The position numbers and the translations under genes are program-made. Positions 20,139 to 30,064 of a DNA stretch of 64,000 bases are shown here, piece by piece. The notes under the pieces were generated by a model. That model was not told the DNA's origin. It did not search any database and worked only from the letters and a program-made list of their open reading frames with translations. How positions within the stretch are numbered: position 1 is the first letter of the stretch; every line of letters begins with the position of its first letter. The DNA comes from Bacteroidota bacterium (GTDB taxonomy: Bacteria; Bacteroidota; Ignavibacteria; Kapaibacteriales; UBA2268), in assembly GCA_029974985.1 (NCBI GenBank), contig JARKQC010000087.1:1-64000 (forward strand), in the 5' to 3' direction.

Positions 20139-20528
20139 CTATGCAAACACAGCAGAATCAATTTTTGTAACTACATTTTCATCTAAATTATTCCGAGTAA
20201 ACATAGTTACAACTGTTTTATTCGGAATATTTATTATGAACGCTTTTTCGTCCATCAAAACAAGTGAATCTTTTGAGTTTTTCACTTCTAATTTTTGTAT
20301 TGCATTTTCGAGTCTTGTAATTTCACTTTGAGTTAAATCAATCTCTCTACTTGCCATACGACTTATTGCGTGTCCAGAAAATTTCAGTTTACCGAGTTCT
20401 TCGGTAAAAATGTATGAGAAAGGAGTTTCTGGATTTATACCTTCTGTTTTTATTCGTCCCGCGTTTGAAATACCATTAACGCCATTAATAGGAATAAAAG
20501 GTAAATTAACTCCTTCGATATTCAGCAT
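20139..20528 (-). CDS. Flagellar operon protein, TIGR02530 (flg_new) family
   Basis: A 129-residue protein between flgD and flgE, the location typical of the small TIGR02530 family. The diagnostic core is FSGHAISRMASREIDLTQSE, followed by DSLVLMDEKAFIINIPNKTVVT. No signal peptide or membrane segment is present. The family is found in many flagellar operons but has no established biochemical role that I know; it is usually placed with hook assembly. A GGAGG-like site precedes the start. Confidence 0.88.
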   Translation of the reverse strand: MLNIEGVNLPFIPINGVNGISNAGRIKTEGINPETPFSYIFTEELGKLKFSGHAISRMASREIDLTQSEITRLENAIQKLEVKNSKDSLVLMDEKAFIINIPNKTVVTMFTRNNLDENVVTKIDSAVFA

Positions 20529-20557
20529 AGTTAGCCTCCATCTAAGTTAAACATATA

Positions 20558-21247
20558 TTATCCTCCTAAAATATCTGATATAGTATTTAATGCCATTTCT
20601 GTTCCATTTATAACAAGCATAGTGCCTTCGGCTTTAAATCTTACAGCTTCTATTTTGCCATAAATTGATGTATATGCTACGAATTTATCTCCGTTAAGAT
20701 TTTTACCTTGTACACTGAAATAGTATGTTCCTGCACCAACAGATTCGCCTTCGTTGTTTGTGCCGTCCCATTCAATTTTTTGATTCCCTCTATTAAGATT
20801 ATTGCCCTCAAGCTCAATTTCTTTAATAACCTTGCCAGCAGCATTTTTGATAACAAGCGTTCCAGACTGAACGTTCGAATCTAAATCATACCCAAGAGTG
20901 ATTTTATCATTACCATTATAAGCAAAATTATCAGTATATGCTTTTGCTTGTTTGCCAATCATACCGGGCAAAGCAGAATTTGCAATTGTCTGCGTTAATT
21001 GATTATTTGAATATATTTGCTCTTTAATCAAAGAACGAATATCAACTAATTGCTCAAGTTGTGAGAATTGAGCAAGCTGTGCAGCAAATTCCTGATTATC
21101 ATAAGGTTTAAGCGGATTTTGACTACGTAATTGGTAAGTGAGTAATTTCAAAAATTCGTCTTTTCCGACGACGCTTTGAGACATTACTCCCGCGCCCATA
21201 TTCGTAGAGCGAGTTGTAACTGTATCCATGCTGATTCCTTCAGTCAT
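20558..21247 (-). CDS. flgD: Flagellar hook assembly (capping) protein FlgD
   Basis: Scaffold at the growing hook tip that lets FlgE subunits polymerise. The N-terminal FlgD domain has VGKDEFLKLLTYQLRSQNPL and QEFAAQLAQFSQLEQL near residues 25-70. The middle is a FlgD Ig-like fold with a typical WDGTNNEGESVGAGTYYFSV stretch near 160. Length of 229 residues is typical. GGAGG lies 8-9 nt upstream of the ATG. It follows the FliK-like gene and precedes the TIGR02530 gene and flgE, matching common operon order. Confidence 0.95.
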   Translation of the reverse strand: MTEGISMDTVTTRSTNMGAGVMSQSVVGKDEFLKLLTYQLRSQNPLKPYDNQEFAAQLAQFSQLEQLVDIRSLIKEQIYSNNQLTQTIANSALPGMIGKQAKAYTDNFAYNGNDKITLGYDLDSNVQSGTLVIKNAAGKVIKEIELEGNNLNRGNQKIEWDGTNNEGESVGAGTYYFSVQGKNLNGDKFVAYTSIYGKIEAVRFKAEGTMLVINGTEMALNTISDILGG

Positions 21248-21294
21248 TAATGCAACCTCCTGTTGCTTTATTTTTATTTAGTTATTTATTTTTT

Positions 21295-23817
21295 TTAAAT
21301 ATATTTTTCTATATATTTTCCTTGCTGAAAATATGCTATTCTACTATTATGATTATTTTCAGAAGTTTCACTTTCATTTATCAATTTTTCAATATCAAAA
21401 GTAGATTGATTATTCTTTTTGTTTCCGAAAGCTCGCCTATCATTCTGAGCTAATGAATCCTTTTTTTGTTCATTATTATACTGTTCAATATTAAAATCAT
21501 CAATCTTTGTACCATTATGTTCTATTTTTTCTTTTAGCTGACTAATAGTATTTTCAATTGCTTTAATGGTCTCTGGATTTTCTACTTTTAAATTTAATTT
21601 TAACTTATCCTTTGTTGATGTAATTTCTACAAATATCGTACCAAGAGATTTGGGGCTAAGTGATAATTTTACTATTCCAACATATTCTGAATTTGAATTA
21701 TGAATTATATCATTTACCAAATTTGGAATATGTGATATTTTAACTCTTGAAAAAGTCATATACTTAGGCAACTCGTGATTTTTTATCGTCTTATCAATTT
21801 TTGTAATATTATTCTGAATATTGTTATCGAGCATCTTAGCAAAATCAATTTTATTTACATTTTTTTCATCTTTTAATGTATTTTGATTGCTTAAATTCTC
21901 AATAAAGCCATTTTGAAGATGCTTTCCTTCTGTTTGTTCTTTATTAGAATTTTGATTTTGGTTAAAATTATTATCATTGTGTATAATATTAATACTATTT
22001 TTATTCAAATTTTCACTTTTTGACAATATTGGTTCATTATTATCAATTTTTATATTATTATTTATTGGCGATTTTTGAGCAAATTGAATTTCTTTTTCAA
22101 TATTATTTGGAATTATTTCTTGCTTATTTTTTGTTAAATTAGATTGTTTGATAATTTCATACTTTGTAGAATGATTTTTAAATTTTACAGCAACTTTATC
22201 ATTCGTATTTATATCTTTGTCATTATCTTTAGCTTTATTTTCAATAATTTCTACTTTCTCAATTTGGGGATTATTATTTTTTTCATCGCCCTCAATTCTT
22301 ATATTTTTAATTTGTACATCATTGCTTTTTTCAATCACTTTATTCTCAATTTTATGAGTATTTAAAATATCATTTTTCTCAATTTGGGGATTATTATTTT
22401 TTGTCTCTTTATCAAACTTAATGGTATATTTAATATTGCTAATATCACTAATCAACTCTGTTTTCATTTCTGGTGAAATTTCTGTTTTCTCTGATAATAT
22501 ATGTTCGATTTTGCCTAATAAATCAGTTGATTTTTGTTCAATTTGGGGATTCTCTATTTGAGTAAAAATTTCGTTTAAAATTTCTGTTTTCATTTCTGGT
22601 GAAATTTCTGTTTTCTCTGATAATATATTTTCGATTTTGCCGAATAAATCAGTTGATTTTTTTTCAATTTTAGGATTCTCTATTTGAGTAAAAATTTCGT
22701 TTAAAATTTCTGTTTTAACTTCTGGTGAAATTTCTGTTTTCTCTGATAATATATTTTCGATTTTGCCTAATAAATCAGTTAATTTTTGTTCAATTTTTGG
22801 ATTCTCTATTTGAGTAAAAATTTCATTTAAAATTTCTGTTTTAACTTCTGGTGAAATTTCTGTTTTCTCTGATAATATATTTTCGATTTTGCCTAATAAA
22901 TCAGTTGATTTTTGTTCAATTTGGGGATTTTCTTTTTGAGTAAATATTTCGTTTAAAATTTCTGTTTTAACTTCTGGTGAAATTTCTGTTTTCTCTGATA
23001 ATATATTTTCGATTTTGCCGAATAAATCAGTTGATTTTTGTTCAATTTTAGGATTCTCTATTTGAGTAAAAATTCCATTTAAAATTTCTGTTTTAACTTC
23101 TGGTGAAATTTCTGTTTTCTCTGATAATATATTTTCGATTTTGCCGAATAAATCAGTTGATTTTTTTTCAATTTGGGGATTTTCTTTTTGAGTAAAAATT
23201 TCGTTTAAAATTTCTGTTTTAACTTCTGGTGAAATTTCTGTTTTCTCTGATAATATATGTTCGATTTTGCCTAATAAATCAGTTGATTTTTTTTCAATTT
23301 GGGGATTTTCTTTTTGAGTAAAAATTTCGTTTAAAATTTCTATTTTAACTTCTGGTGAAATTTCTGTTTTCTCTATGATTATATTTTTAATCGAATTAAC
23401 AATAGATTCCAAATTCAAGATTTCTTCTGGATTATTTTTTTCAATATCATTAACACTATTAATAATTTTATTGGGGTTGAATTTTAAAAATTTTATATGA
23501 TTTTTAATATTATTTTTAACTGCTAAAGGGATTTGATTAGAGGAAAATTTTTGTATAAAATTATTTAAAATCATAACAATATCATCATCAGAAATATTTT
23601 CAGATGTATTATTATTTTGATTAGAAATATTAGTAATTGAAGCAGAATTATTTATTTCAGGTTGTGGATTTGCTGTTAAATTTGCAGTTTTAAGTAAAAA
23701 TTCAAAATCATTATTAGTATCATTAGCAACAATCAAACTATTTTTTGATTTAGTTAAATCAATGCTATTCGATAAAAACCCAAATAATTTTGAATCATTA
23801 ATATTCAAATTTTCCAT
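21295..23817 (-). CDS. fliK: FliK-like flagellar hook-length control protein with seven 42-residue repeats
   Basis: An 840-residue, low-complexity, Lys/Glu/Asn-rich protein. The C-terminal about 100 residues match the Flg_hook domain: SEYVGIVKLSLSPKSLGTIF contains the L-x-P-x-x-LG element that switches export specificity in FliK. Upstream lie seven near-identical 42-residue repeats (DNA 22447-23328), each like EIFTQKENPQIEKKSTDLLG then KIEHILSEKTEISPEVKTEI. In known systems the FliK linker acts as a ruler for hook length, so repeat number could set it. Start at the ATG 23817 with AAGGA upstream; an in-frame TTG at 23835 would add six residues. The position between motE-like and flgD is typical. 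Confidence 0.9.
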   Translation of the reverse strand: MENLNINDSKLFGFLSNSIDLTKSKNSLIVANDTNNDFEFLLKTANLTANPQPEINNSASITNISNQNNNTSENISDDDIVMILNNFIQKFSSNQIPLAVKNNIKNHIKFLKFNPNKIINSVNDIEKNNPEEILNLESIVNSIKNIIIEKTEISPEVKIEILNEIFTQKENPQIEKKSTDLLGKIEHILSEKTEISPEVKTEILNEIFTQKENPQIEKKSTDLFGKIENILSEKTEISPEVKTEILNGIFTQIENPKIEQKSTDLFGKIENILSEKTEISPEVKTEILNEIFTQKENPQIEQKSTDLLGKIENILSEKTEISPEVKTEILNEIFTQIENPKIEQKLTDLLGKIENILSEKTEISPEVKTEILNEIFTQIENPKIEKKSTDLFGKIENILSEKTEISPEMKTEILNEIFTQIENPQIEQKSTDLLGKIEHILSEKTEISPEMKTELISDISNIKYTIKFDKETKNNNPQIEKNDILNTHKIENKVIEKSNDVQIKNIRIEGDEKNNNPQIEKVEIIENKAKDNDKDINTNDKVAVKFKNHSTKYEIIKQSNLTKNKQEIIPNNIEKEIQFAQKSPINNNIKIDNNEPILSKSENLNKNSINIIHNDNNFNQNQNSNKEQTEGKHLQNGFIENLSNQNTLKDEKNVNKIDFAKMLDNNIQNNITKIDKTIKNHELPKYMTFSRVKISHIPNLVNDIIHNSNSEYVGIVKLSLSPKSLGTIFVEITSTKDKLKLNLKVENPETIKAIENTISQLKEKIEHNGTKIDDFNIEQYNNEQKKDSLAQNDRRAFGNKKNNQSTFDIEKLINESETSENNHNSRIAYFQQGKYIEKYI
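22447..23328 (-). repeat. Seven in-frame 126-bp tandem repeats within the FliK-like gene
   Basis: Seven direct copies of a 126-bp unit (882 bp) are arranged head to tail with no spacers. Differences between copies are few and mostly at fixed spots: QKEN or QIEN, DLLG or DLFG, IEHIL or IENIL, PEVK or PEMK. A partial unit (IEKTEISPEVKIEILN) precedes the array. The period is a multiple of three, so copy-number change keeps the frame. Confidence 0.95.
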
Positions 23818-23850
23818 AATTATGCATCCTTGCAAATTAAAATATATATT

Positions 23851-24525
23851 TTAAAAACTTCCTTGTAATAAGATATCAGCTGCCAATTCGGGCTTTAAAT
23901 ATTCAAGAACTTTAGCCGCTTTTCGTGGTTGCATAAGTTTAATAATTTTAGCAACATCTTTTTTATTAGCCAAATTTTCGAGTATTTTAGCCACTTCACT
24001 TGGAGCGGTATTATTATAAATTTTAGCAAATTGTATTAAATTTTTTTCAGTTAAAGAATCCTTTTTAATTGTGATTAGAGAATCTTTTGCCGCATATAAT
24101 TTTTTATAATTTTGTAAATCTTCAAAATTACGGCTCATTAAATTTTTGATATTTGCAATAGAATCATTTATTTTGGATTCGTTTATATCTAATTGAGTTA
24201 TTCTTTTAGCTAATGCAACAATCGAATCATTATAAATTTTAATAATATTATTTTTATTATCAATACTATCAATAAGCATAGTATTCATACTTAATAATGA
24301 GTCATAAGGTATATTATCTGCAATTATTTTCTTTCTATTATTTTTTGCCAATAATGAATCTTGCGTTTTGGTAGAATCATTTTCTATCTTATTTTTTGCA
24401 ACTTTCTGCGGAGCAAAACCTAACAACTCGGGCTTAAAAAAATACACCCCTAATACAGTACCAATTATCAATACAAAAGTTGATAATATAATCGCAATGG
24501 CAATAAATAATTGTTTAAAATCCAT
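23851..24525 (-). CDS. MotE-like / MgtE N-domain flagellar protein
   Basis: A 224-residue protein with one N-terminal membrane helix (residues about 6-30), a central helical and probably coiled-coil region, and a C-terminal MgtE_N-like helical fold containing PSEVAKILENLANKKDVAKI and MQPRKAAKVLEYLKPELAA. This layout matches MotE/YlxF-type proteins found between fliJ and fliK, which act as chaperones for motor or hook parts. It ends 33 nt upstream of the fliK start and begins 2 nt after fliJ. A magnesium transporter is excluded because only the small N domain is present. Confidence 0.8.
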   Translation of the reverse strand: MDFKQLFIAIAIILSTFVLIIGTVLGVYFFKPELLGFAPQKVAKNKIENDSTKTQDSLLAKNNRKKIIADNIPYDSLLSMNTMLIDSIDNKNNIIKIYNDSIVALAKRITQLDINESKINDSIANIKNLMSRNFEDLQNYKKLYAAKDSLITIKKDSLTEKNLIQFAKIYNNTAPSEVAKILENLANKKDVAKIIKLMQPRKAAKVLEYLKPELAADILLQGSF

Positions 24526-24527
24526 AA

Positions 24528-24974
24528 TTAATCATTATTTTCTTTATTTTTTTCTATACCTTTAATACCAATTTCATCAAGAAAAATACCTTCTTCTTTT
24601 CTGATTTCTTCTTTATAAGAACTTATTTTTTTCTCTTTCAATTTTTCTATAACTTTTTCATCTTTCATAGCTTCAGTAAGTTTAATTCTTCTAATATTTT
24701 CTATTTCAATAATTTGTTTTTTCTCATTTTCTAATTTCGAAATTTCTTCATCGAGAGAATTCAAATAATTATTTTTAGTTTGTAAATCACTTGCTTTCAC
24801 TTTATTTTTACCTTGACTATAAATTTCCTTTTTTAATTGAATTAACTCATTTATTTTTTTTTCTTTTTCAATTCTTAATTTTACAACTTGATTAAGTGCA
24901 TCAATTGCTTGATTTACTTTATCTGCTCTATATTTAAGCACAGATTCTAATTTAAAACTAAACTTTTTTGCCAT
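24528..24974 (-). CDS. fliJ: Flagellar export chaperone FliJ
   Basis: A 148-residue fully helical coiled-coil protein that begins FSFKLESVLKYRADKVNQA, the standard FliJ opening. FliJ couples the FliI ATPase to the export gate, and here it sits directly after fliI. Sequence is Lys/Glu-rich, and conservation in this family is low, so the call relies on the opening motif, length and neighbours. It ends 2 nt before the motE-like start. Confidence 0.87.
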   Translation of the reverse strand: MAKKFSFKLESVLKYRADKVNQAIDALNQVVKLRIEKEKKINELIQLKKEIYSQGKNKVKASDLQTKNNYLNSLDEEISKLENEKKQIIEIENIRRIKLTEAMKDEKVIEKLKEKKISSYKEEIRKEEGIFLDEIGIKGIEKNKENND

Positions 24975-25044
24975 TGAAATAATATCAATTTTTTAGTAAG
25001 AATTAATAATACAAATATAAGTTAAAAAAATACTATTTCGCTTA

Positions 25045-26415
25045 TTAATTCATATTCATTTTAGTTTTATATGCTTTCACATCTTTTATCGAAGCAATCT
25101 CAATAATTTGATTTACAGTATTTTCATAATCAGCGGCATCATCAACATATTGTTTTAAAAAATTATTAATAATATCATTAAATTGCACAGCTTTATCAGT
25201 TTTTGCATTAATACCTTGCTGATAAGCACCAACGCTAATTAAATCTTCTGCAGATTTATAAGTAGCTAACAATTCTTGTATAATTCTTGCGGCATTACCA
25301 TGCTCTTTAGAAATCACATCGCCTCTTACACGGCTAATACTTTCGAGTACATCAATAGCGGGATAATGCCCTAACGAAGCTAATTTTCTTGATAATACGA
25401 TATGGCCATCTAAAATACCTCTTGCGGCATCAGCAATTGGCTCATTCATATCATCGCCTTCGACAAGCACAGTATATAATCCAGTAATTGAACCAACTTC
25501 AGATGTACCTGCTCGTTCCATAGTTTTTTGTAAAATACTAAATACACTTGGTGTATATCCTTTCGTCGTAGGAGGCTCTCCAATAGTAAGTCCGACCTCA
25601 CGTTGTGCCATCGCAAGGCGAGTAGCAGAGTCCATCATAAGCATTACATCTAAACCGCAATCACGAAAATATTCTGCAATAGTCGTTGCAACAAGACCCG
25701 ACTTCACTCTCACAAGTGGTGATGCATCGCTTGTAGCAACAATTACAACAGAACGTCTAAGACCTTCTTCGCCGAGATCTTTTTCGATAAATTCTTTTAC
25801 TTCTCTACCACGCTCACCAATCAAAGCGATAACATTAATATCGGCGGAAGTATTTCGAGCAATCATTCCTAAAAGAGTAGATTTACCGACGCCAGACCCT
25901 GCGAAAATACCAACTCTTTGTCCTTTTCCAAATGTAAGCATCCCATCAATAGCGCGTATTCCAGTGGAAATTGGTTCTTTAATTCTTTTTCTTAATAGTG
26001 GGTTTGGTGGAATAGCATATATTGACCTCTGTTCCGAGATATTTAAGTCTCCTAAACTGTCAATAGGATTTCCTAATCCGTCTAATACTCTTCCTAATAA
26101 ATTATCACCAACTTTAACAGATAATTGTTTGCCAGTAGCAATTACTTCCATACCCGGAGAAATACTCGATACCTCGCCTAATGCCATAGATAATATTTTA
26201 TTACTTTCTTTAAAACCAACAATCTCAGATTTACATACTTCACTTCCAAATCTATCTCTTAAAAAACAAACTTCGCCAATAGGTGCTTTCGGACCCTCAC
26301 TTTCGAGAACAAGTCCAATTACTTTTTGAACACGTCCCCGCAAAACAATATTATTCGACTTACTGAATTTGTCGCTTAATTTTCGTTGTAATATTTCTAT
26401 ATCAAAATTATCCAA
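25045..26415 (-). CDS. fliI: Flagellar export ATPase FliI
   Basis: Cytosolic ATPase of the flagellar type III export apparatus, related to the F1 beta subunit. Walker A GSGVGKST is at 173-180 with Lys178. The run VALIGERGREVKEF, the DVMLMMDSATRLAMAQRE Walker B region and the GEPPTTKGYTPSVFS block are diagnostic of FliI and type III ATPases. Length of 456 residues is typical. The gene lies 12 nt after fliH and is followed by fliJ, so the ATPase complex FliHIJ is encoded together. Nothing appears damaged. Confidence 0.97.
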   Translation of the reverse strand: MDNFDIEILQRKLSDKFSKSNNIVLRGRVQKVIGLVLESEGPKAPIGEVCFLRDRFGSEVCKSEIVGFKESNKILSMALGEVSSISPGMEVIATGKQLSVKVGDNLLGRVLDGLGNPIDSLGDLNISEQRSIYAIPPNPLLRKRIKEPISTGIRAIDGMLTFGKGQRVGIFAGSGVGKSTLLGMIARNTSADINVIALIGERGREVKEFIEKDLGEEGLRRSVVIVATSDASPLVRVKSGLVATTIAEYFRDCGLDVMLMMDSATRLAMAQREVGLTIGEPPTTKGYTPSVFSILQKTMERAGTSEVGSITGLYTVLVEGDDMNEPIADAARGILDGHIVLSRKLASLGHYPAIDVLESISRVRGDVISKEHGNAARIIQELLATYKSAEDLISVGAYQQGINAKTDKAVQFNDIINNFLKQYVDDAADYENTVNQIIEIASIKDVKAYKTKMNMN

Positions 26416-26427
26416 TACTAATTACCA

Positions 26428-27189
26428 TTAATTATCACTAAAATTTTCGACAATTCTTTTCATTTGAGCTTCAATACTTGCGTCAATAATTCCCGCTGAG
26501 GTATGTAGTACGCATCCACCTTTTGATATTGTTGAATCCGGTAAAATATCAATTTTAATATTATTATTTTTATTTGAGATTAAACTGCTTTCTACAGAAT
26601 TTAAAATTTCGACATCTTCTGGATTACAAAATATCTTAAAAATTGTATCTTCTTCAACTATTGCTATTGCCTTTTCTGCTTGTTTTAAAACTAAATCGGG
26701 CTTTACTTCTAATTCTGTATCAATAATATGCTTAGCTATCAAAACAGAAACCGGCAAAACAGTTTTTTTCAATAATTCAATTTGTGTAGTATATTCTTTT
26801 CTTAATTCGATGGCTAAATTATCAATTCGATGTATCCAATCTCTATATTTTTCATTTTCGTTTTGGCAAGTTATCTCTGTGATTTCTTTACCATCGCTAA
26901 AACCTTTATCATAGGCTTTTTGAATTTCGATTTTAGCTTCTTCAATCGTCAAACTAGGTTCAACAACTTTTTTTAAAGATATTTGTACGGGCTGATTAGA
27001 GTCTGATATAATAAATTTTTCTGTAAAAACTGATTTTTTACCGAGTTGTCTTTTTTTAGAGATAATAGCGGAAGAAAAATTTCTTTCATTAACCGAAGTA
27101 TCCGACAAAACATCATAATCATAATCTTTTACAAGATTAACTTTTGCATTGCTTGTACTTCTCGGTATTTTTAAAATTATATCACTCAT
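26428..27189 (-). CDS. fliH: Flagellar assembly protein FliH
   Basis: Regulator of FliI that anchors it to the C-ring. The 253-residue protein has an IEEAKIEIQKAYDKGFSDGKE helix near residue 80-100, and a C-terminal FliH/HrpE-like region containing LIAKHIIDTELEVKPDLVL and CVLHTSAGIIDASIEAQM. Position between fliG and fliI fixes the call. It begins 9 nt after the fliG stop. Confidence 0.88.
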   Translation of the reverse strand: MSDIILKIPRSTSNAKVNLVKDYDYDVLSDTSVNERNFSSAIISKKRQLGKKSVFTEKFIISDSNQPVQISLKKVVEPSLTIEEAKIEIQKAYDKGFSDGKEITEITCQNENEKYRDWIHRIDNLAIELRKEYTTQIELLKKTVLPVSVLIAKHIIDTELEVKPDLVLKQAEKAIAIVEEDTIFKIFCNPEDVEILNSVESSLISNKNNNIKIDILPDSTISKGGCVLHTSAGIIDASIEAQMKRIVENFSDN

Positions 27190-27198
27190 TAACTAATC

Positions 27199-28239
27199 CT
27201 ATACAAATATATCTTCTTTACCACTACCGCTAATTGTAATTTCTTCATTTTCTTCAAGCTCTTTAACAATATCAACTATACGCATTTGTGCCGCTTCTAC
27301 CTCTTTAAGTTTAACTGGCCCCATATATTCGAGTTCTTCTTTAACAACAGCAGAAGCTCGCTCTGACATATTTTTAAATATTTTATCTTTAATTTTTTCA
27401 TCAGCGACTTTAAGCGATAATGCGAGGTCTTTTTTATCAACATCTCTAAGTATTCTTTGAATACCTTTATCGTCAATTAATATTATATCTTCAAATAAGA
27501 ACATTAAACGTTTAATTTCAACAGCCATTTCTGGTTTTTTATCTTCAATTTTTTCAAGTAAAGATTTTGCCATAGCATTATTACTTTTATTTAATATATT
27601 AGCGACAAGTTGCGAACCACCAGCTTGAGATAAATTTTGGGATAATGTTTGCTCGGCAATTTGGTCAACTACGTGTTCAATTTGCGAAACTAATTGGGGT
27701 GATACTTTTCCTAAAGTAGCTATTCTCATAATAGATTCGATTCGGGTATCATCATTAAATTCTGCAATTACTTCAGCGGATTGGTCTGGCGGTAAATGCG
27801 AAAGAATAAGTGCTATTGTCTGAGGATGTTCTTTAGATAGAAAACTCGCAAGTTGTTGAGAATCAGATTTTTTAAGAATATTAAAACCACGAATAGAAGT
27901 TAAGACTCTAATCTTTTCTACAATTTCTTTTGCTTTTTCATGCCCGTAAGATTTTTCTAAAATAATTTGAGCATATTCAAGCCCACCTTCGACCATATAA
28001 TTCTGTGCTGACATCAATTGATAAAATTCTTCGATTACAGAATCAACAATATCGGGCTGAATATCTTTCATATTAGTAATCTCTACTGCAAGAGATTCGA
28101 CTTCTTTTATATCAAGTTCCTGAAAAATTTTAGCCGCAATATCAACATCAAGAGACATTAATAATACAGCCGCTTTTTGCTTTCCATTCAGGTCTTTTAT
28201 ATTTTTTATATTTCCTTCGTTTTCTATAACTTTCGACAT
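27199..28239 (-). CDS. fliG: Flagellar motor switch protein FliG
   Basis: Rotor protein on the cytoplasmic face of the MS ring that interacts with the stator. It begins DLNGKQKAAVLLMSLDVDIAAK, has the middle-domain EHPQTIALILSHLPPDQSAE motif near 133-152, and a C-terminal motor domain with FEDIILIDDKGIQRILRDVD carrying the charged residues used in torque. The 346-residue length is standard. The start is close to the fliF stop, 29 nt away, in the same operon. Confidence 0.97.
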   Translation of the reverse strand: MSKVIENEGNIKNIKDLNGKQKAAVLLMSLDVDIAAKIFQELDIKEVESLAVEITNMKDIQPDIVDSVIEEFYQLMSAQNYMVEGGLEYAQIILEKSYGHEKAKEIVEKIRVLTSIRGFNILKKSDSQQLASFLSKEHPQTIALILSHLPPDQSAEVIAEFNDDTRIESIMRIATLGKVSPQLVSQIEHVVDQIAEQTLSQNLSQAGGSQLVANILNKSNNAMAKSLLEKIEDKKPEMAVEIKRLMFLFEDIILIDDKGIQRILRDVDKKDLALSLKVADEKIKDKIFKNMSERASAVVKEELEYMGPVKLKEVEAAQMRIVDIVKELEENEEITISGSGKEDIFV

Positions 28240-28268
28240 AATATTTAATTTTTGATATTTATTATTAA

Positions 28269-30026
28269 TTATTTTCTTTCATCGTCTGGAGTCTGTGAAA
28301 TAATATTTCTTAATAGCTTAACTGCTTCTACCACATTGTTATCAATATATTCTTGAACGTTATTTTTTATTTCTAATTTCATCATATTTTCTTCATCAAG
28401 TTCTATATTATGCGATGATAATGTACTGCGTTTAGCAGCAAGACCTTTTTTGATTTTTGTACCACTACCTGTGTCTAAAATAAATTCATCTGTTTCATTC
28501 AATCCACTACGCGAATCTCCTTCCAATAATAATTGGTCTGGTAATTCCGAAGGTAAAAGCATTAAATTATCTGTAAAATTCAAGTCTTCTACCATTTGTT
28601 GCTGCTGAGTTTCGCTGTCTAAATCAACAGAAAATTCTGCTTTTCCGGGTAATTCAAGAGCTATTCTAACTTTTTCTCTAATAAATTTAGATTGCATAAA
28701 CTTATACATCAAAAATATCGTAATTAATATAATACCAATTAGCACAAATAATTTTTGATTATCTGGATTTTCATGCCATTTGAGTACTGGTTTTGTATCA
28801 AAATCAAACTCATCAAAATTAGTATCAAACTGTACATTTGTAACAGTAATTTGATCATTACGCTCGGGATTATATCCTACAGCATTTTTAATTATATCAG
28901 TTAGTTTTTGTATTTCCTCATCTGTTCGTGGCAAATATGTAACTGTTTTTACTCCATTCGAATCAATAATTTTAGGAATGCTATTAATCATAGCCGCTAC
29001 CGATAATCTTTTGATGCCGCCTACATTATGAGAAATATGCTCTACAACTTGCGAAATTTCATAATTTTGTATAACATTTGATTGATTTCTATCAGAATTA
29101 ACCCCCGTATAATTTAATGAATCTGTTGTTTTACTTGTTTCGAGAATTGTCTGCTCGCTTCTAATAACTTGTCTATCAGGGTCAAAATCAGTTTTGGTTT
29201 GGTCTATTTTAGTAAAATCTAATTCTGCATTAAGCCTAACATTTGCATTACCAATACCAAGTACATTATCAAGCATTGTTTGTGCTTTATTTGTCAAATA
29301 TTCCTCAACGGATTTTTGTTGATCATATTGTTGTGCAGTTAATCCAGCAACGGTATTAACATTAATTTCTGGAACGGATAATAATTTACCTTTATGGTCA
29401 ATAACAGACACATTATTTGTAGATAATCCTTCAATGCTTGAAGCAACCAATGTTTGGATACCTTCGACAGTTTTTTGGCTAAGATTTCTACCCGAGTTTA
29501 ATTGCAATGTTACAGAAGCCGTAGGATCTTTCTGGTCTTTAATAAAAAGCGCTCTTTCAGGGATTACAATATGAACTCTTGCTTTTTTAACCTCATCTAA
29601 AGCTGAAATTGTTTTTGAAAGTTCACCTTCTAATGCACGTTTGTAATTTAATTTTTGAACAAATTCCGACATACCAAGATTCGTTTTATCGAATAATTCA
29701 TAACCAACGACGCTCGACTCGGGCAATCCCTGCGAAGCAAGTGATATTCTCGTATCCATTACTTTATCTTTTTCAACAAGTATCGTACTTCCATTATCTT
29801 TTAATTCATACCCTATTTTATTTTCTTTTAGGATTTCGACTATTTTACCAGCATCTCCTTGTTCTAATCCAGAGAAAAGAACTTCGCGTTCCTTCAATGC
29901 ACCGTTCATAAAAAAGTACATTAATAATGCTATGACTAATGCTGGAATTGTAAAAATTACAATTTTTTGTACTAAACCTAATTTGTTATAAAATGTTTTT
30001 ACCTGAGCCTGAATATTATCAGCCAT
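28269..30026 (-). CDS. fliF: Flagellar MS-ring protein FliF
   Basis: Inner-membrane ring on which the basal body is built. The protein has an N-terminal TM helix (VIFTIPALVIALLMYFFM near 23-40), the YscJ/FliF domain with VLFSGLEQGDAGKIVEIL and ASQGLPESS, and ARVHIVIPERALF. A second TM helix near residue 430-450 (KLFVLIGIILITIFLMYKF) precedes the cytoplasmic FliG-binding tail. At 585 residues it is normal. It follows fliE by 38 nt. Confidence 0.96.
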   Translation of the reverse strand: MADNIQAQVKTFYNKLGLVQKIVIFTIPALVIALLMYFFMNGALKEREVLFSGLEQGDAGKIVEILKENKIGYELKDNGSTILVEKDKVMDTRISLASQGLPESSVVGYELFDKTNLGMSEFVQKLNYKRALEGELSKTISALDEVKKARVHIVIPERALFIKDQKDPTASVTLQLNSGRNLSQKTVEGIQTLVASSIEGLSTNNVSVIDHKGKLLSVPEINVNTVAGLTAQQYDQQKSVEEYLTNKAQTMLDNVLGIGNANVRLNAELDFTKIDQTKTDFDPDRQVIRSEQTILETSKTTDSLNYTGVNSDRNQSNVIQNYEISQVVEHISHNVGGIKRLSVAAMINSIPKIIDSNGVKTVTYLPRTDEEIQKLTDIIKNAVGYNPERNDQITVTNVQFDTNFDEFDFDTKPVLKWHENPDNQKLFVLIGIILITIFLMYKFMQSKFIREKVRIALELPGKAEFSVDLDSETQQQQMVEDLNFTDNLMLLPSELPDQLLLEGDSRSGLNETDEFILDTGSGTKIKKGLAAKRSTLSSHNIELDEENMMKLEIKNNVQEYIDNNVVEAVKLLRNIISQTPDDERK

Positions 30027-30064
30027 TTTTTCTTACCTATATTAGAATTTTCAACTTTAAAAAA

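Noticed and set aside
22447-23328. Repeat array as a CRISPR
   Set aside because: The copies are 126 bp, directly adjacent with no unique spacers, and they stay in frame inside a coding gene.
25964-26329. 121-aa open frame on the + strand
   Set aside because: Antisense to the well-conserved N-terminal half of fliI; no independent evidence.
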